Source: VBAS01 sp965652775
Lineage (GTDB): Bacteria > Bacteroidota > Bacteroidia > Chitinophagales > Chitinophagaceae
Assembly (NCBI GenBank): GCA_965652775.1
Contig: CBFGXP010000081.1
Coordinates: forward strand, 1-15,985
Length of the DNA: 15,985 bases
Direction of reading: 5' to 3'
Positions 1 to 6,846 of this stretch are shown here, piece after piece. The notes beneath the pieces are model-generated. The model had not been told where the DNA came from. It saw only the letters and a list, made by a program, of their open reading frames with translations, and ran no database searches. Every line of letters starts with the position of its first letter. Position 1 is the stretch's first letter. The translations under genes and the position numbers were made by a program.

Positions 1-1
1 G

Positions 2-358
2 CGAAAAAACTGTGGCTGGGCTGAAGTGTTTGAGATCGTTGACAGGAGAGTGGCTTCGGAAGTGTGCCCAATGTTTTTCAACCTGGGCAACGAAGGAACT
101 TTACAACAATATATGAATGCAAGCGGGTTCAAAAACATAACAGTCGAAAGAATAAATACAATATTAGACTACAGTTCCGGTGAAGAAGCCTGTGGTGCTG
201 CTTTCCTTGGAGGACCCGTGGCATTAGCATATAGTAAATTCTCAGATGAGGTAAGGAGGGAAGCGTACAAAGAATATATCGAATCAATCAAGTCATATCA
301 GACAGCGGATAGTTATCACGTTCCAGGAGAATTTGTAGTAGCAATAGGGTTTAAGTAA
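2..358 (+). CDS. Class I SAM-dependent methyltransferase, C-terminal part (5' truncated by window)
   Basis: The reading frame is already open at base 2. A GTG at 26 lies in the middle of coding sequence (the residues before it read RKNCGWAE), so it is not the true start; the gene begins outside the window. The visible 118 or so residues end in the pattern YHVPGEFVVAIGFK, which I recognise as the usual C-terminus of Bacteroidota UbiE/Methyltransf_11-like proteins. The SAM-binding glycine loop must lie upstream, so neither it nor the substrate can be read here. Such enzymes are soluble and transfer a methyl group from S-adenosylmethionine to a small molecule. The gene converges on the minus-strand monooxygenase ending at 390, with about 30 bases between them. 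A near-copy of its last 16 residues is found at 6348-6398. The family call is good; the substrate is unknown. Confidence 0.75.
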   Translation, partial: RKNCGWAEVFEIVDRRVASEVCPMFFNLGNEGTLQQYMNASGFKNITVERINTILDYSSGEEACGAAFLGGPVALAYSKFSDEVRREAYKEYIESIKSYQTADSYHVPGEFVVAIGFK

Positions 359-389
359 CGAGTAATTAAGTTCCTGCATCGCGGACTCA

Positions 390-1931
390 TTACGCCGAAA
401 TTGTATCGAACAGCTCTTTGCATTTATTTATCTCTTTTCCAATGTATGAAATATGATTGTCTGGACGTAACAGGATATAAAAATTCGTTTCGTTTCCAAA
501 TAAGGAAGAGGGAGTCTCTTTAAAAGAAAATTTTCCAATTTTGATTTTAATAGTATCCAATTGCCCGCTATTATTTTTTTCATTGTTTCCAAAGAACAAG
601 AGCTTAAATATGGGTTCGGATATGAAATCAAATACTTGTTTGCCATCAGAAAAAATAAAATAAGGCATTCTTACACCGGCTTTCACCTTGCCTACAGAAC
701 TTTTAAGCGTTAGACAATTTGGTGAATAGGTAATTCCGGTTTGAGATATAAATGGAAAGATGCGTTTTCGTATGCTGCCACTCCTCGTGATCCTGCCAAT
801 TAGCCTTGTCATAATTTGCAAACGGATAAAATTCCAAAAAGCATTTGTTCCTGCCATTACATCAAATATCCGGTCTGTTGTTTGTAACAGATGTTGTGCA
901 TTTTCACTTCGTTCGGAATTATAGGTTTGTAACACGGTAGGTGCGACCTTTTCCTTAATTGTATATGCGATCTTCCAGGCTAAGTTGTATGCATCTTGTA
1001 TTCCTGTGTTCATCCCTTGTCCGCCGGCAGGTGTGTGAATATGGGCGGCATCACCTGCCAGGTAACATCTTTTATTTTCAAATGAACGGGCTTTACGGCT
1101 GTGTACTTTGTAACTGGAAAACCATAATATCTCTTCAAAGTCTACAGGAACAACTACATGTTGTTTTATAGTTGAATGAATGTCCGAAAATTGGAATTGC
1201 TCGTCCAGGTTTTTAGTATCGGGCAGTATACCTATCACACGAAAATGACCACTGCCTTCCATTGGAAAAAAAAGAACAAAGCCTTGTGAAATCATGAACA
1301 TGAATAACTCATCCTTATTGATGACGGGACTTTTTAAATTTACATCAGCTACATAAAATATCCTGGGCACAGTGTCACCTTCAAAAGATAAACCCAATTG
1401 ATGTCTTACCATGCTGCTTGCACCATCGCAGCCGACTAAAAATAATCCTTCAATTTTTTGATCTTGGCCTTCATCATCCTTATAATGAACTGCCACGCCG
1501 TCATCATTTTGTTCTAAACGGATGAAATCACATCCCCATTGAACTTCTGTCTGGTTTGCCGAAAGATGATCAGTCAGCAGTCTTTCCGTTTTACTTTGCT
1601 CTAAAGAAAGTACATAAGGAAAAGGACTGAAACCATCGCCGAGGCCGGCCAGATCTATTGCTGCCTTTTGTTTGCCTTTATAATATAAATTCGCAGCGGT
1701 GGTTATCCTGCCTTCAGCTATGGCCCTTTCTGCTATGCCAAGCTCCTGGAAAATTTCCAGTGTCCGCGCCTGGATAACAACGGCCTTTGAAAGATGAGTT
1801 GTTTTTTTATTTTTTTCTATGATTATAAAATCAATTTTATGACGCAACAGCTGAGCAGCAATACTTAACCCGGTGGGCCCTGCACCTGCAATAATAACCT
1901 GGGTCTTCTTACTATTATTTTGTTTTTCCAT
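390..1931 (-). CDS. FAD-dependent aromatic-type monooxygenase (PheA/TfdB, p-hydroxybenzoate hydroxylase fold)
   Basis: A 513-residue flavoprotein of the group A hydroxylases, which use NAD(P)H and O2 to hydroxylate aromatic or polyketide-like substrates in the cytoplasm. Residues 16-21 are the GAGPTG dinucleotide-binding motif, with the ribose-binding acidic residue E39 at the end of the second strand. GCDG at 167-170 is the DG motif. GDAAH at 293-297, followed by PAGGQGMN, is the second FAD-binding (GD) motif. The last 120 or so residues, including FYILLRPDNHISYIG, resemble the thioredoxin-like C-terminal domain of the PheA/TfdB branch. Length is normal and no key motif is missing. The ATG at 1929-1931 gives the usual short lead before the first strand; no clear ribosome binding site precedes it. 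The gene stands alone on its strand, so context does not reveal the substrate. Rifampicin- or tetracycline-modifying relatives share this fold, but nothing here points to resistance. Confidence 0.88.
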   Translation of the reverse strand: MEKQNNSKKTQVIIAGAGPTGLSIAAQLLRHKIDFIIIEKNKKTTHLSKAVVIQARTLEIFQELGIAERAIAEGRITTAANLYYKGKQKAAIDLAGLGDGFSPFPYVLSLEQSKTERLLTDHLSANQTEVQWGCDFIRLEQNDDGVAVHYKDDEGQDQKIEGLFLVGCDGASSMVRHQLGLSFEGDTVPRIFYVADVNLKSPVINKDELFMFMISQGFVLFFPMEGSGHFRVIGILPDTKNLDEQFQFSDIHSTIKQHVVVPVDFEEILWFSSYKVHSRKARSFENKRCYLAGDAAHIHTPAGGQGMNTGIQDAYNLAWKIAYTIKEKVAPTVLQTYNSERSENAQHLLQTTDRIFDVMAGTNAFWNFIRLQIMTRLIGRITRSGSIRKRIFPFISQTGITYSPNCLTLKSSVGKVKAGVRMPYFIFSDGKQVFDFISEPIFKLLFFGNNEKNNSGQLDTIKIKIGKFSFKETPSSLFGNETNFYILLRPDNHISYIGKEINKCKELFDTISA

Positions 1932-2487
1932 GACGGATCGTTCTAATGTCAGTTTAACGTTACGAACAACTCTCCAATTTATGGATATAAAATCTTACTT
2001 GTAAATTTTTCAGACGAGGTAAAGGCATCCATCAGGCGCAAAAGACAACTCCCACTGTAAGAACAATAATCTGTAGCTTTATTTCAATTAAGAAAAAGAT
2101 ATGAAACGCTTACTCAGCAGTCTGTTCGGAAAAGAAATTACTCAAAAAATTTGTCGCTTCTATCAAAGGGAGCTGCAGTTGTTTTAGTCAATAATAGGAT
2201 CGTCAGTCAAAAAATGATTTTTGAAAGACTCGTCTGACTGCTTTGTTGCGACCGCACGCAAAAAGGCCGCAGTGATGCCTTTAAGAAATTTCTCTCGCAA
2301 TACATGAATGCTGATAATGCTGTTTACAATTCTCTGTTCGCACCTTGCGCATACTATCCCGACATCTCTTCTAATAACATCATTTTTAAAGTTGCAAGGT
2401 TGACTAAGTTTTTCCAGTCTAATGCCACCGCTAACTTCAATTGACGTATTTTTAATATTCTCCTCTTGTCATTAACCAATATATTTC
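1932..2487. other. Long intergenic stretch with only small, possibly eroded reading frames
   Basis: About 550 bases between a divergent monooxygenase and the hydrolase gene. On the plus strand there is a 28-codon frame at 2101-2187 (begins MKRLLSSLFGKE) and an open frame at 2238-2444 containing an ATG at 2304 (begins MNADNAVYNSLF, 46 residues). They are separated by stop codons. The residue composition of both is protein-like and I recognise neither. This could be a decayed gene or plain non-coding DNA. It must also hold the promoters of both flanking genes, but I see no convincing TTTG...TAnnTTTG pair. Confidence 0.4.
2304..2444 (+). CDS. Small hypothetical reading frame, possibly a gene remnant
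   Basis: 46 residues from ATG to TGA, with open frame extending upstream to a stop at 2235. The product begins MNADNAVYNSLFAPCAYYPD and ends in an amphipathic stretch with lysines and phenylalanines. There is no signal peptide, membrane segment or motif I can name. It ends 43 bases before the hydrolase start. It may be the tail of a broken gene whose head is the 28-codon frame at 2101-2187, or a chance frame. Confidence 0.2.
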   Translation: MNADNAVYNSLFAPCAYYPDISSNNIIFKVARLTKFFQSNATANFN

Positions 2488-3279
2488 ATGAGTGTTACCA
2501 GGCGAAATAACGTTGTCATAAAAGGTAAGGGAATAGATGTGATCATGTTTGCGCATGGATTTGGATGTGATCAAAACATGTGGCGATACCTCACACCTGC
2601 TTTTGAAGCTAACTACCGGGTTGTCCTCTTTGATCATGTAGGAGCTGGTGCTTCAGATCTCAATGCTTATTCCAAAGACAAGTATGATACACTTGAAGGA
2701 TACGCAGATGATATACTCGAAATCGCTAACGAGTTAAAACTGGAAGACATAATTTTTGTAGGTCATTCAGTAAGTGCTTTGATGGGAATTATGGCGGCTC
2801 AGAAAAAGCCCGGCCTATTTAAGTCGCTTATTCTTGTAGGGCCATCACCTTCCTATATTAATGAGGGTGATTATGTCGGCGGTTTTACAAGATCGCAAAT
2901 AGATGAGCTTTTGGAATCTTTGGATCAAAATCATTTGGGTTGGTCAATGACTATGGCACCAGTGATAATGGGAAACCCGGAAAGAAAAGAATTGGGTGAA
3001 GAATTAGCAAACAGTTTTTGCCGGACTGACCCGGAGATCGCAAAACATTTTGCACGTACAACATTTCTTACCGATAAAAGAGACATACTTTCCAGGTCCA
3101 CTACACCTGCCCTTATCCTGCAATGCTCGAACGATGTAATTGCTCCCATTGCTGTTGGCGAATATATGCATCGTCAGATGGCCAATAGCAAACTGGTTAT
3201 TATGAAAGCAACCGGGCATTGCCCGAATCTTAGTGCGCCTGGTGAAACGATCCAGGCTATCACTGATTTTTTAAATTAG
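2488..3279 (+). CDS. RsbQ-like alpha/beta hydrolase (sensor subunit of a hydrolase-PAS module)
   Basis: A 263-residue alpha/beta hydrolase that closely resembles Bacillus subtilis RsbQ along its length, by my recollection of that sequence: HGFGCDQNMW near 23-32, VGHS with nucleophile S94, ILVGPSPSYINEGDY at 115-129, NSFCRTDPEIAKHFA at 175-189, LQCSNDVIAP with acid D216, and ATGHCPNLS with H244. The Ser-Asp-His triad is complete. RsbQ is needed for energy-stress signalling through the PAS phosphatase RsbP and is the bacterial relative of the plant strigolactone and karrikin receptors. The start fits, because the N-terminus aligns with RsbQ from the first residues. The stop lies one base before the ATG of a PAS-histidine kinase, implying co-transcription and coupled translation. 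By inference the protein binds or hydrolyses a small ligand and passes the signal to that PAS domain. I give no symbol because a sigma-B pathway is not expected in Bacteroidota. Confidence 0.9.
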   Translation: MSVTRRNNVVIKGKGIDVIMFAHGFGCDQNMWRYLTPAFEANYRVVLFDHVGAGASDLNAYSKDKYDTLEGYADDILEIANELKLEDIIFVGHSVSALMGIMAAQKKPGLFKSLILVGPSPSYINEGDYVGGFTRSQIDELLESLDQNHLGWSMTMAPVIMGNPERKELGEELANSFCRTDPEIAKHFARTTFLTDKRDILSRSTTPALILQCSNDVIAPIAVGEYMHRQMANSKLVIMKATGHCPNLSAPGETIQAITDFLN

Positions 3280-3280
3280 A

Positions 3281-4423
3281 ATGAAATCACCTAATACGAA
3301 TGACAGATCACATGAGCAGGAAAATTTCGAAGATTTTTTTGCACATTCATTATCCGGTCATGTGATCGCAGATGCAGAAGGAAAAATTTTGCGGATCAAT
3401 CAGCGACTTGCTGATTGGCTTGGCTGTGAAGTTTCAGCCGCTGCCGGGCAAAGATTTTCGGACTTGCTGACAGTTGGTGGTAAGATCTATTATGAGACAC
3501 ATTTGTGGCCGTTGCTGAGAATGCAGGGATTCTTTGAGGAAGTTGCATTGGAGCTGGGATGTGCAAACAATCAAAAACTCCAGGTATTGGTAAATGCTTA
3601 TGAAAGACGAGATGAAAAAAATATACCACAGTTTATCCGCTTAACTATTTTTAAAGCAACCGACCGGCGCGTATATGAACAGAACCTTAGAGATGCTAAG
3701 TCGGCCGCAGAGATCAACCTCACAAATGCGATTCAGCTTTCAGCAATTCGTGAACAATTTATTGCTGTGCTGGGCCATGATCTCCGGAATCCTTTGAACG
3801 CTATTATTACGGGTATATCATTATTGGGTATGGAAGAACTGGAAGCTAACCAGGCCAAAATTGTACAGGTGATGTCACGAAGTGCGCAAAGAATGAATGA
3901 GCTTATCAAAAATGTACTGGATTTTGCAAGGGCTCGGCTAGGTGGTGGGATGTTATTGGACAAGAAGCTTGTTTCATTGACGCCGGAGCTTGCACATGTT
4001 GTTGATGAACTGAAAATAATTTGGCCACAACGGGAGATAACAGCCGAATTTAATTTGAATGAAATGGTGGAATGTGATCCTGACCGCGTAGCACAACTGT
4101 TTTCAAACTTGCTGGCTAATGCGATCACACACGGGGCACAGGATAAAGCCGTGCATGTAAGAGCCTTTTTAAAGGACGAAGTTTTTGAATTGTCAGTGAG
4201 CAACTCAGGCAACCCGATCCCTGAAGATCACATACAAAAATTATTCGAACCTTTTACAAGGGAAGATATCCGGAAAAGTCAGCAGGGATTGGGTCTTGGT
4301 CTCTATATCGCCTCCGAGATAAGTCGTGCACATGGTGGTGAGTTGATTGTTTCATCAAGTCATGAGGAAACACGGTTTACCTTCAGGTTTAAAAATAACA
4401 AGCCGGTCTCTCCGGCCAGGTAA
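3281..4423 (+). CDS. Soluble PAS-domain sensor histidine kinase paired with the RsbQ-like hydrolase
   Basis: A 380-residue kinase with no membrane segment or signal peptide, so cytoplasmic. Residues 15-125 form a PAS domain: GHVIADAEGKILRIN at 26-40, then YYETHLWPLLRMQGFFEEVALEL, a pattern typical of the PAS domains that partner RsbQ-type hydrolases. A short helical linker (130-160) leads to HisKA with the H-box GHDLRNPLNAI, phospho-acceptor H166. The HATPase domain has the N-box FSNLLANAITHG (N280), LFEPF at 321-325, and the G2 box GLGLGLYI at 336-343. The G1 box reads VSNSGNP rather than DxGxG, a variant also found in other kinases of this type, so activity is likely. There is no receiver domain and no response regulator in the window. 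One base separates this gene from the hydrolase, the strongest hint of a joint sensor. Family assignment is sure; the signal is unknown. Confidence 0.92.
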   Translation: MKSPNTNDRSHEQENFEDFFAHSLSGHVIADAEGKILRINQRLADWLGCEVSAAAGQRFSDLLTVGGKIYYETHLWPLLRMQGFFEEVALELGCANNQKLQVLVNAYERRDEKNIPQFIRLTIFKATDRRVYEQNLRDAKSAAEINLTNAIQLSAIREQFIAVLGHDLRNPLNAIITGISLLGMEELEANQAKIVQVMSRSAQRMNELIKNVLDFARARLGGGMLLDKKLVSLTPELAHVVDELKIIWPQREITAEFNLNEMVECDPDRVAQLFSNLLANAITHGAQDKAVHVRAFLKDEVFELSVSNSGNPIPEDHIQKLFEPFTREDIRKSQQGLGLGLYIASEISRAHGGELIVSSSHEETRFTFRFKNNKPVSPAR

Positions 4424-4474
4424 AGCAAACCAGCTGCTAATTCGAATATAAATGTCATAATAATCGACCTGGTA

Positions 4475-4819
4475 TCAGTTGAACCAAACTGCATATCCTT
4501 GCCTTCTTAGATCCCAGGCAAGTTTTTCTTCCATCAACAATGCTTCCTGTCGGCTCATCGGCTTGAAATTAATTTCGTCGTAAAGACTCGGACGTAAATA
4601 GGTTCCATATTTCTGAACGAGGTATGCCGAAAGTTTGTGACCTTTCTTATTTACATACCCGGTTTTATGCTGGTTGAATCTTTCTTTTGGAGTTTTACTG
4701 GTCATGCCTACATACAAACATTGAAGCACTCCGTTGAATTGTGGATTGGCGGCACGGAATCTCCAGTTTTCGGTAAACACTTTTCTTGATAGCTCTACTA
4801 CGTAGACATAGTATCTCAT
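4475..4819 (-). CDS. Small GIY-YIG-superfamily protein
   Basis: A 114-residue single-domain protein. The first element YYVYVVEL (residues 3-10) and the second YVGMT (36-40) stand for the GIY and YIG strands. They are followed by R47 in PKERFNQHK and a glutamate pair at 97-98 in LLMEEKLA, where this fold places its catalytic arginine and metal-binding glutamate. The end, LRRQGYAVWFN, matches the usual close of this small bacterial subgroup (relatives end in something like G.AVWG). Whether these small proteins cut DNA is not established as far as I know. The gene converges with the kinase gene, about 50 bases apart. Upstream lie the tandem repeat at 4866-4915 and another minus-strand gene. The fold call is good, the function open. 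Confidence 0.75.
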   Translation of the reverse strand: MRYYVYVVELSRKVFTENWRFRAANPQFNGVLQCLYVGMTSKTPKERFNQHKTGYVNKKGHKLSAYLVQKYGTYLRPSLYDEINFKPMSRQEALLMEEKLAWDLRRQGYAVWFN

Positions 4820-4865
4820 GCAAAGAGTTTCTATCCAAAAATAGCACTATGGCCTAAATAGCAAA

Positions 4866-4915
4866 TGAATTTTCCTTTACGAATGGAAACTGAATTTTCC
4901 TTTACGAATGGAAAC
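4866..4915. repeat. Perfect 25-bp tandem duplication
   Basis: Two identical, directly abutting 25-base copies (4866-4890 and 4891-4915), each starting TGAATTTTCC and ending GAATGGAAAC. Within each copy TTTCC and GGAAA can pair around a nine-base loop, so each unit could form a small hairpin. The unit is not a multiple of three and lies in the upstream region of the GIY-YIG gene. There are no spacers, so it is not a CRISPR. Confidence 0.9.
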
Positions 4916-4928
4916 AAATGGAGGGGGG

Positions 4929-4962
4929 ACATCTTAGTGCCGTGAGGACAAAAATAAGATGT
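4929..4962. repeat. 8-bp perfect inverted repeat
   Basis: ACATCTTA at 4929-4936 is mirrored exactly by TAAGATGT at 4955-4962, with 18 bases between. It sits just past the stop of the minus-strand 74-residue gene, so it could be that gene's terminator stem. On the minus strand the second arm is followed by a run of C rather than T, which is against a classical terminator. Confidence 0.5.
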
Positions 4963-4977
4963 TGGAGACGTAACAGG

Positions 4978-5202
4978 CTAGATATGTGAAAACGTGGTAT
5001 TTAACAGAGCCACCGTATGTTTTGCTTTGCTTTCCTGCTCACGGTTATATCTCCTGATCTCGTCAATGATCTTCGGCGAGAAGGGATCGTCTTCAGCGGC
5101 TTTAATATCTTCAACCAATCGTTTCTCCGCACCTAACAGAGCCAGTGTGTCACTCACCAATTTTATGAATTCTCTTTTTAATATTTCCTGTGACTTTTGC
5201 AT
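4978..5202 (-). CDS. Small charged helical hypothetical protein
   Basis: 74 residues, beginning MQKSQEILKREFIKLVSDTL and rich in Lys, Glu, Arg and Leu with a heptad-like pattern, so probably two or three helices and soluble. I do not recognise a family. I prefer this strand because the overlapping plus-strand frame (4994-5281) has a poor, Cys/Ser/Phe-rich composition. It lies upstream of the GIY-YIG gene on the same strand, but the 158-base gap with repeats argues against tight co-transcription. Confidence 0.5.
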   Translation of the reverse strand: MQKSQEILKREFIKLVSDTLALLGAEKRLVEDIKAAEDDPFSPKIIDEIRRYNREQESKAKHTVALLNTTFSHI

Positions 5203-5592
5203 CGATAATTTCCATTCAATATTTGGGCCAGAATGGGATGAAGTTAGCGTTACCTATTTTTTGACAGTAATCAGACGTTGATTGATTGTACAAGCTGTGC
5301 ATAAATTTCCCCGCGGTGACCACCTTATAACTATGAGGAGGATTGACTTTCTTTATCGAAGATTAGCCATGGAGGTTTGGCTAAAACTTTTTAGTGCTTT
5401 CTGGCATCTTATGGAGAAGATAATGTACCTAAAAGAATGAATGATTTTTATAACTGCTGCAGAAGTTCAGTGATACACGGTTCCGGTCATATCAACATTA
5501 TATTCTCAGAGATTGTGACGTGAACCTTTGCCTGAATGTCAAATGATGGATCCTGTGATTTGTTTTGTGTTTTTTTATATCTTTCAAAATTT
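5203..5592. other. Intergenic stretch, no recognisable gene
   Basis: About 390 bases between a minus-strand small gene and the DUF3667 gene. The only frame of any size is 36 codons at 5333-5440 on the plus strand (begins MRRIDFLYRRLAMEVW). It follows no clear ribosome binding site and is not recognised. The sequence before 5593 is T-rich, and TATCTTTC at 5578-5585 is one base off the -7 consensus, but the only TTTG motifs upstream are 10-15 bases away, too close to make a promoter. Confidence 0.4.
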
Positions 5593-6339
5593 ATGTCTGT
5601 TACCTGTCTCAATTGTAAAGCGGAAATACAACACCGGTTTTGTCCTTATTGCGGGCAAAAAAAAGATGTGAAAAGACTTACCTGGCATTCTCTTGTTGCC
5701 GAGATAGCACATTTCTTCAGCCATATCGAGCATGGTTTTATAAACACCTGTTACCAGTTGTTTATCAGGCCCGGCAAAACGATAAACGAATACATTGAAG
5801 GAAAACGAAAAAAATATCATAAGCCGGTAGGTTTTTATTTGATCTGGGTCGCCCTTTTTATACTTACAGGTAGCCTGATTGGAAAGTGGATGGGTTATCA
5901 TCGTAGCGTAGAAAGCAACCTATTAGTTCCTGCTGACGAAACCTGGAACTATTTTATGAACCACAGGAATGTTTTCGAATTGCTTTTGATACCAATAATT
6001 GCTTTGTTGGTATGGTTGATCATTTCCCGACCGCGAATGAATTATATTGAAACACTTGTATTGAATATATATGCATTTGGCGTATTAAATATGGTGGTTA
6101 CATTGCAAATCACTATTGTAGGACTGTTGCTCAGAACAAGTTATTTAACTGCCTGGTTCGAGACGCAATCGGCAGTTGTAAGTGTTTGCTGGTTTTCTTT
6201 CTGCCTGTATGATGTGTTTAAAAAAGAAAGGATAAAACTCTTTATACTTCGTGTCATCATAGTAATATTTCTTTCATTGATCATTTGGTACAAACTAGGC
6301 GCAATGATCGTTGAGCTTATCCTGAAAATAGGGCACTAA
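5593..6339 (+). CDS. DUF3667 family membrane protein with N-terminal zinc ribbon
   Basis: 248 residues from the ATG at 5593. An in-frame ATG at 5536 would add 19 residues ahead of the conserved start; I prefer 5593 because MSVTCLNCKAEI is where relatives begin. Two CxxC pairs (CLNC and CPYC, followed by GQ) within the first 25 residues make a zinc ribbon. Then come the DUF3667 signature FINTCYQLFIRPGKTINEYI and GKRKKYHKPVGFYLI, and about five hydrophobic segments: one after KPVG, one around FELLLIPIIALLVWLII, one or two after YIETLVL, and a final long one at LFILRVIIVIFLSLII. The family is common in Bacteroidota and has no known function. It ends eight bases before a stranded methyltransferase tail. 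Confidence 0.85.
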   Translation: MSVTCLNCKAEIQHRFCPYCGQKKDVKRLTWHSLVAEIAHFFSHIEHGFINTCYQLFIRPGKTINEYIEGKRKKYHKPVGFYLIWVALFILTGSLIGKWMGYHRSVESNLLVPADETWNYFMNHRNVFELLLIPIIALLVWLIISRPRMNYIETLVLNIYAFGVLNMVVTLQITIVGLLLRTSYLTAWFETQSAVVSVCWFSFCLYDVFKKERIKLFILRVIIVIFLSLIIWYKLGAMIVELILKIGH

Positions 6340-6347
6340 AATTAGGT

Positions 6348-6398
6348 ATGGGCTATCATGTTACCGGTGAATTTGTGGTAGCATTAGGATTTAACTAG
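6348..6398 (+). pseudogene. Stranded C-terminal tail of a SAM methyltransferase
   Basis: Seventeen codons reading MGYHVTGEFVVALGFN and stop. The gene at the left edge of the window ends SYHVPGEFVVAIGFK and stop. Of the final 14 residues only three differ (P/T, I/L, K/N), and most base changes are at third codon positions, so this is an old paralogue and not a fresh copy. Upstream in the same frame the sequence runs into the DUF3667 gene, meets a stop, and shows no further similarity. The rest of the methyltransferase gene is therefore missing. Too short to function on its own. Confidence 0.65.
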
Positions 6399-6462
6399 AA
6401 AAAGTATTTTATTTACTTCTACATCCAATTCGCACCTAGGTGTTTAACCACAATTCTGAAAC

Positions 6463-6828
6463 ATGCTAATAAGAAATTGCTTTTCGATTTCAATACCGCT
6501 CATTTTATTTTTTCCATTGATGTTAAGTCAGGTTTCTGCCCATAATGTGAATACGACTAAAGTTTCCAACGTAATTATTTATTCTTTGTCAGATACTACG
6601 TATAGGCTCATTCCGTCAATTGATAATACGTATGGCTATGAAATTTTAATAAATGGAAAAGCATTGATACGCCAAAAGAATATTCCGGGGATATCCGGAT
6701 CAAAGGGATTTAAGCGAAAGAACGATGCTGAAAAAACAGCCCAACTTGTTTTAAAAAAATTGAATGCCGGCATCATGCCTCCATCTATTGATAAGCATGA
6801 GTTAGATAGTTTGAAAGTAATATTTTAA
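6463..6828 (+). CDS. DUF4907 family exported protein
   Basis: 121 residues. The first 26 form a signal peptide (hydrophobic core LFFPLMLS, likely cleavage after VSA). The mature part has the DUF4907 signature: YGYEILINGKALIRQKNIPGISGSKGF near 58-84, then AEKTAQLVLKKLNAGIMPPSI. Function unknown; the family is small and, to my knowledge, restricted to Bacteroidota. It lies 18 bases before the kelch/T9SS gene on the same strand, a pairing I associate with this family, so the two are probably one operon. A perfect palindrome, CACCTAGGTG, lies 20 bases before the start (6433-6442) and could be an operator. Confidence 0.85.
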   Translation: MLIRNCFSISIPLILFFPLMLSQVSAHNVNTTKVSNVIIYSLSDTTYRLIPSIDNTYGYEILINGKALIRQKNIPGISGSKGFKRKNDAEKTAQLVLKKLNAGIMPPSIDKHELDSLKVIF

Positions 6829-6846
6829 TAACCATAAATTTTTTTT

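Noticed and set aside
2236..2307. CFVATA...LRNF pattern resembling a CFI-box C-terminal motif
   Set aside because: The frame is short, lacks the AYG part of the motif and ends at once in a stop; it competes with a longer frame on the same strand. Probably chance.
3733..4212. 159-residue minus-strand reading frame
   Set aside because: Lies wholly opposite the kinase HisKA/HATPase region and has a Ser/Cys/Ile-rich shadow composition.
4866..4915. CRISPR array
   Set aside because: Only two copies, directly abutting, with no spacers and no cas genes.
4949..4956. Minus-strand -7 box TATTTTTG ahead of the GIY-YIG gene
   Set aside because: No TTTG at the expected distance upstream, and it lies 130 bases from the start codon inside an inverted repeat.
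4994..5281. 95-residue plus-strand reading frame
   Set aside because: It overlaps the minus-strand 74-residue frame, which has a much more protein-like, charged helical composition; the plus product is rich in Cys, Ser and Phe with no motif.
5559..5585. Bacteroidota-type promoter (TTTG and TATCTTTC) before the DUF3667 gene
   Set aside because: Spacing of 10-15 bases is too short for the usual 19-21, and the -7 box has a mismatch.
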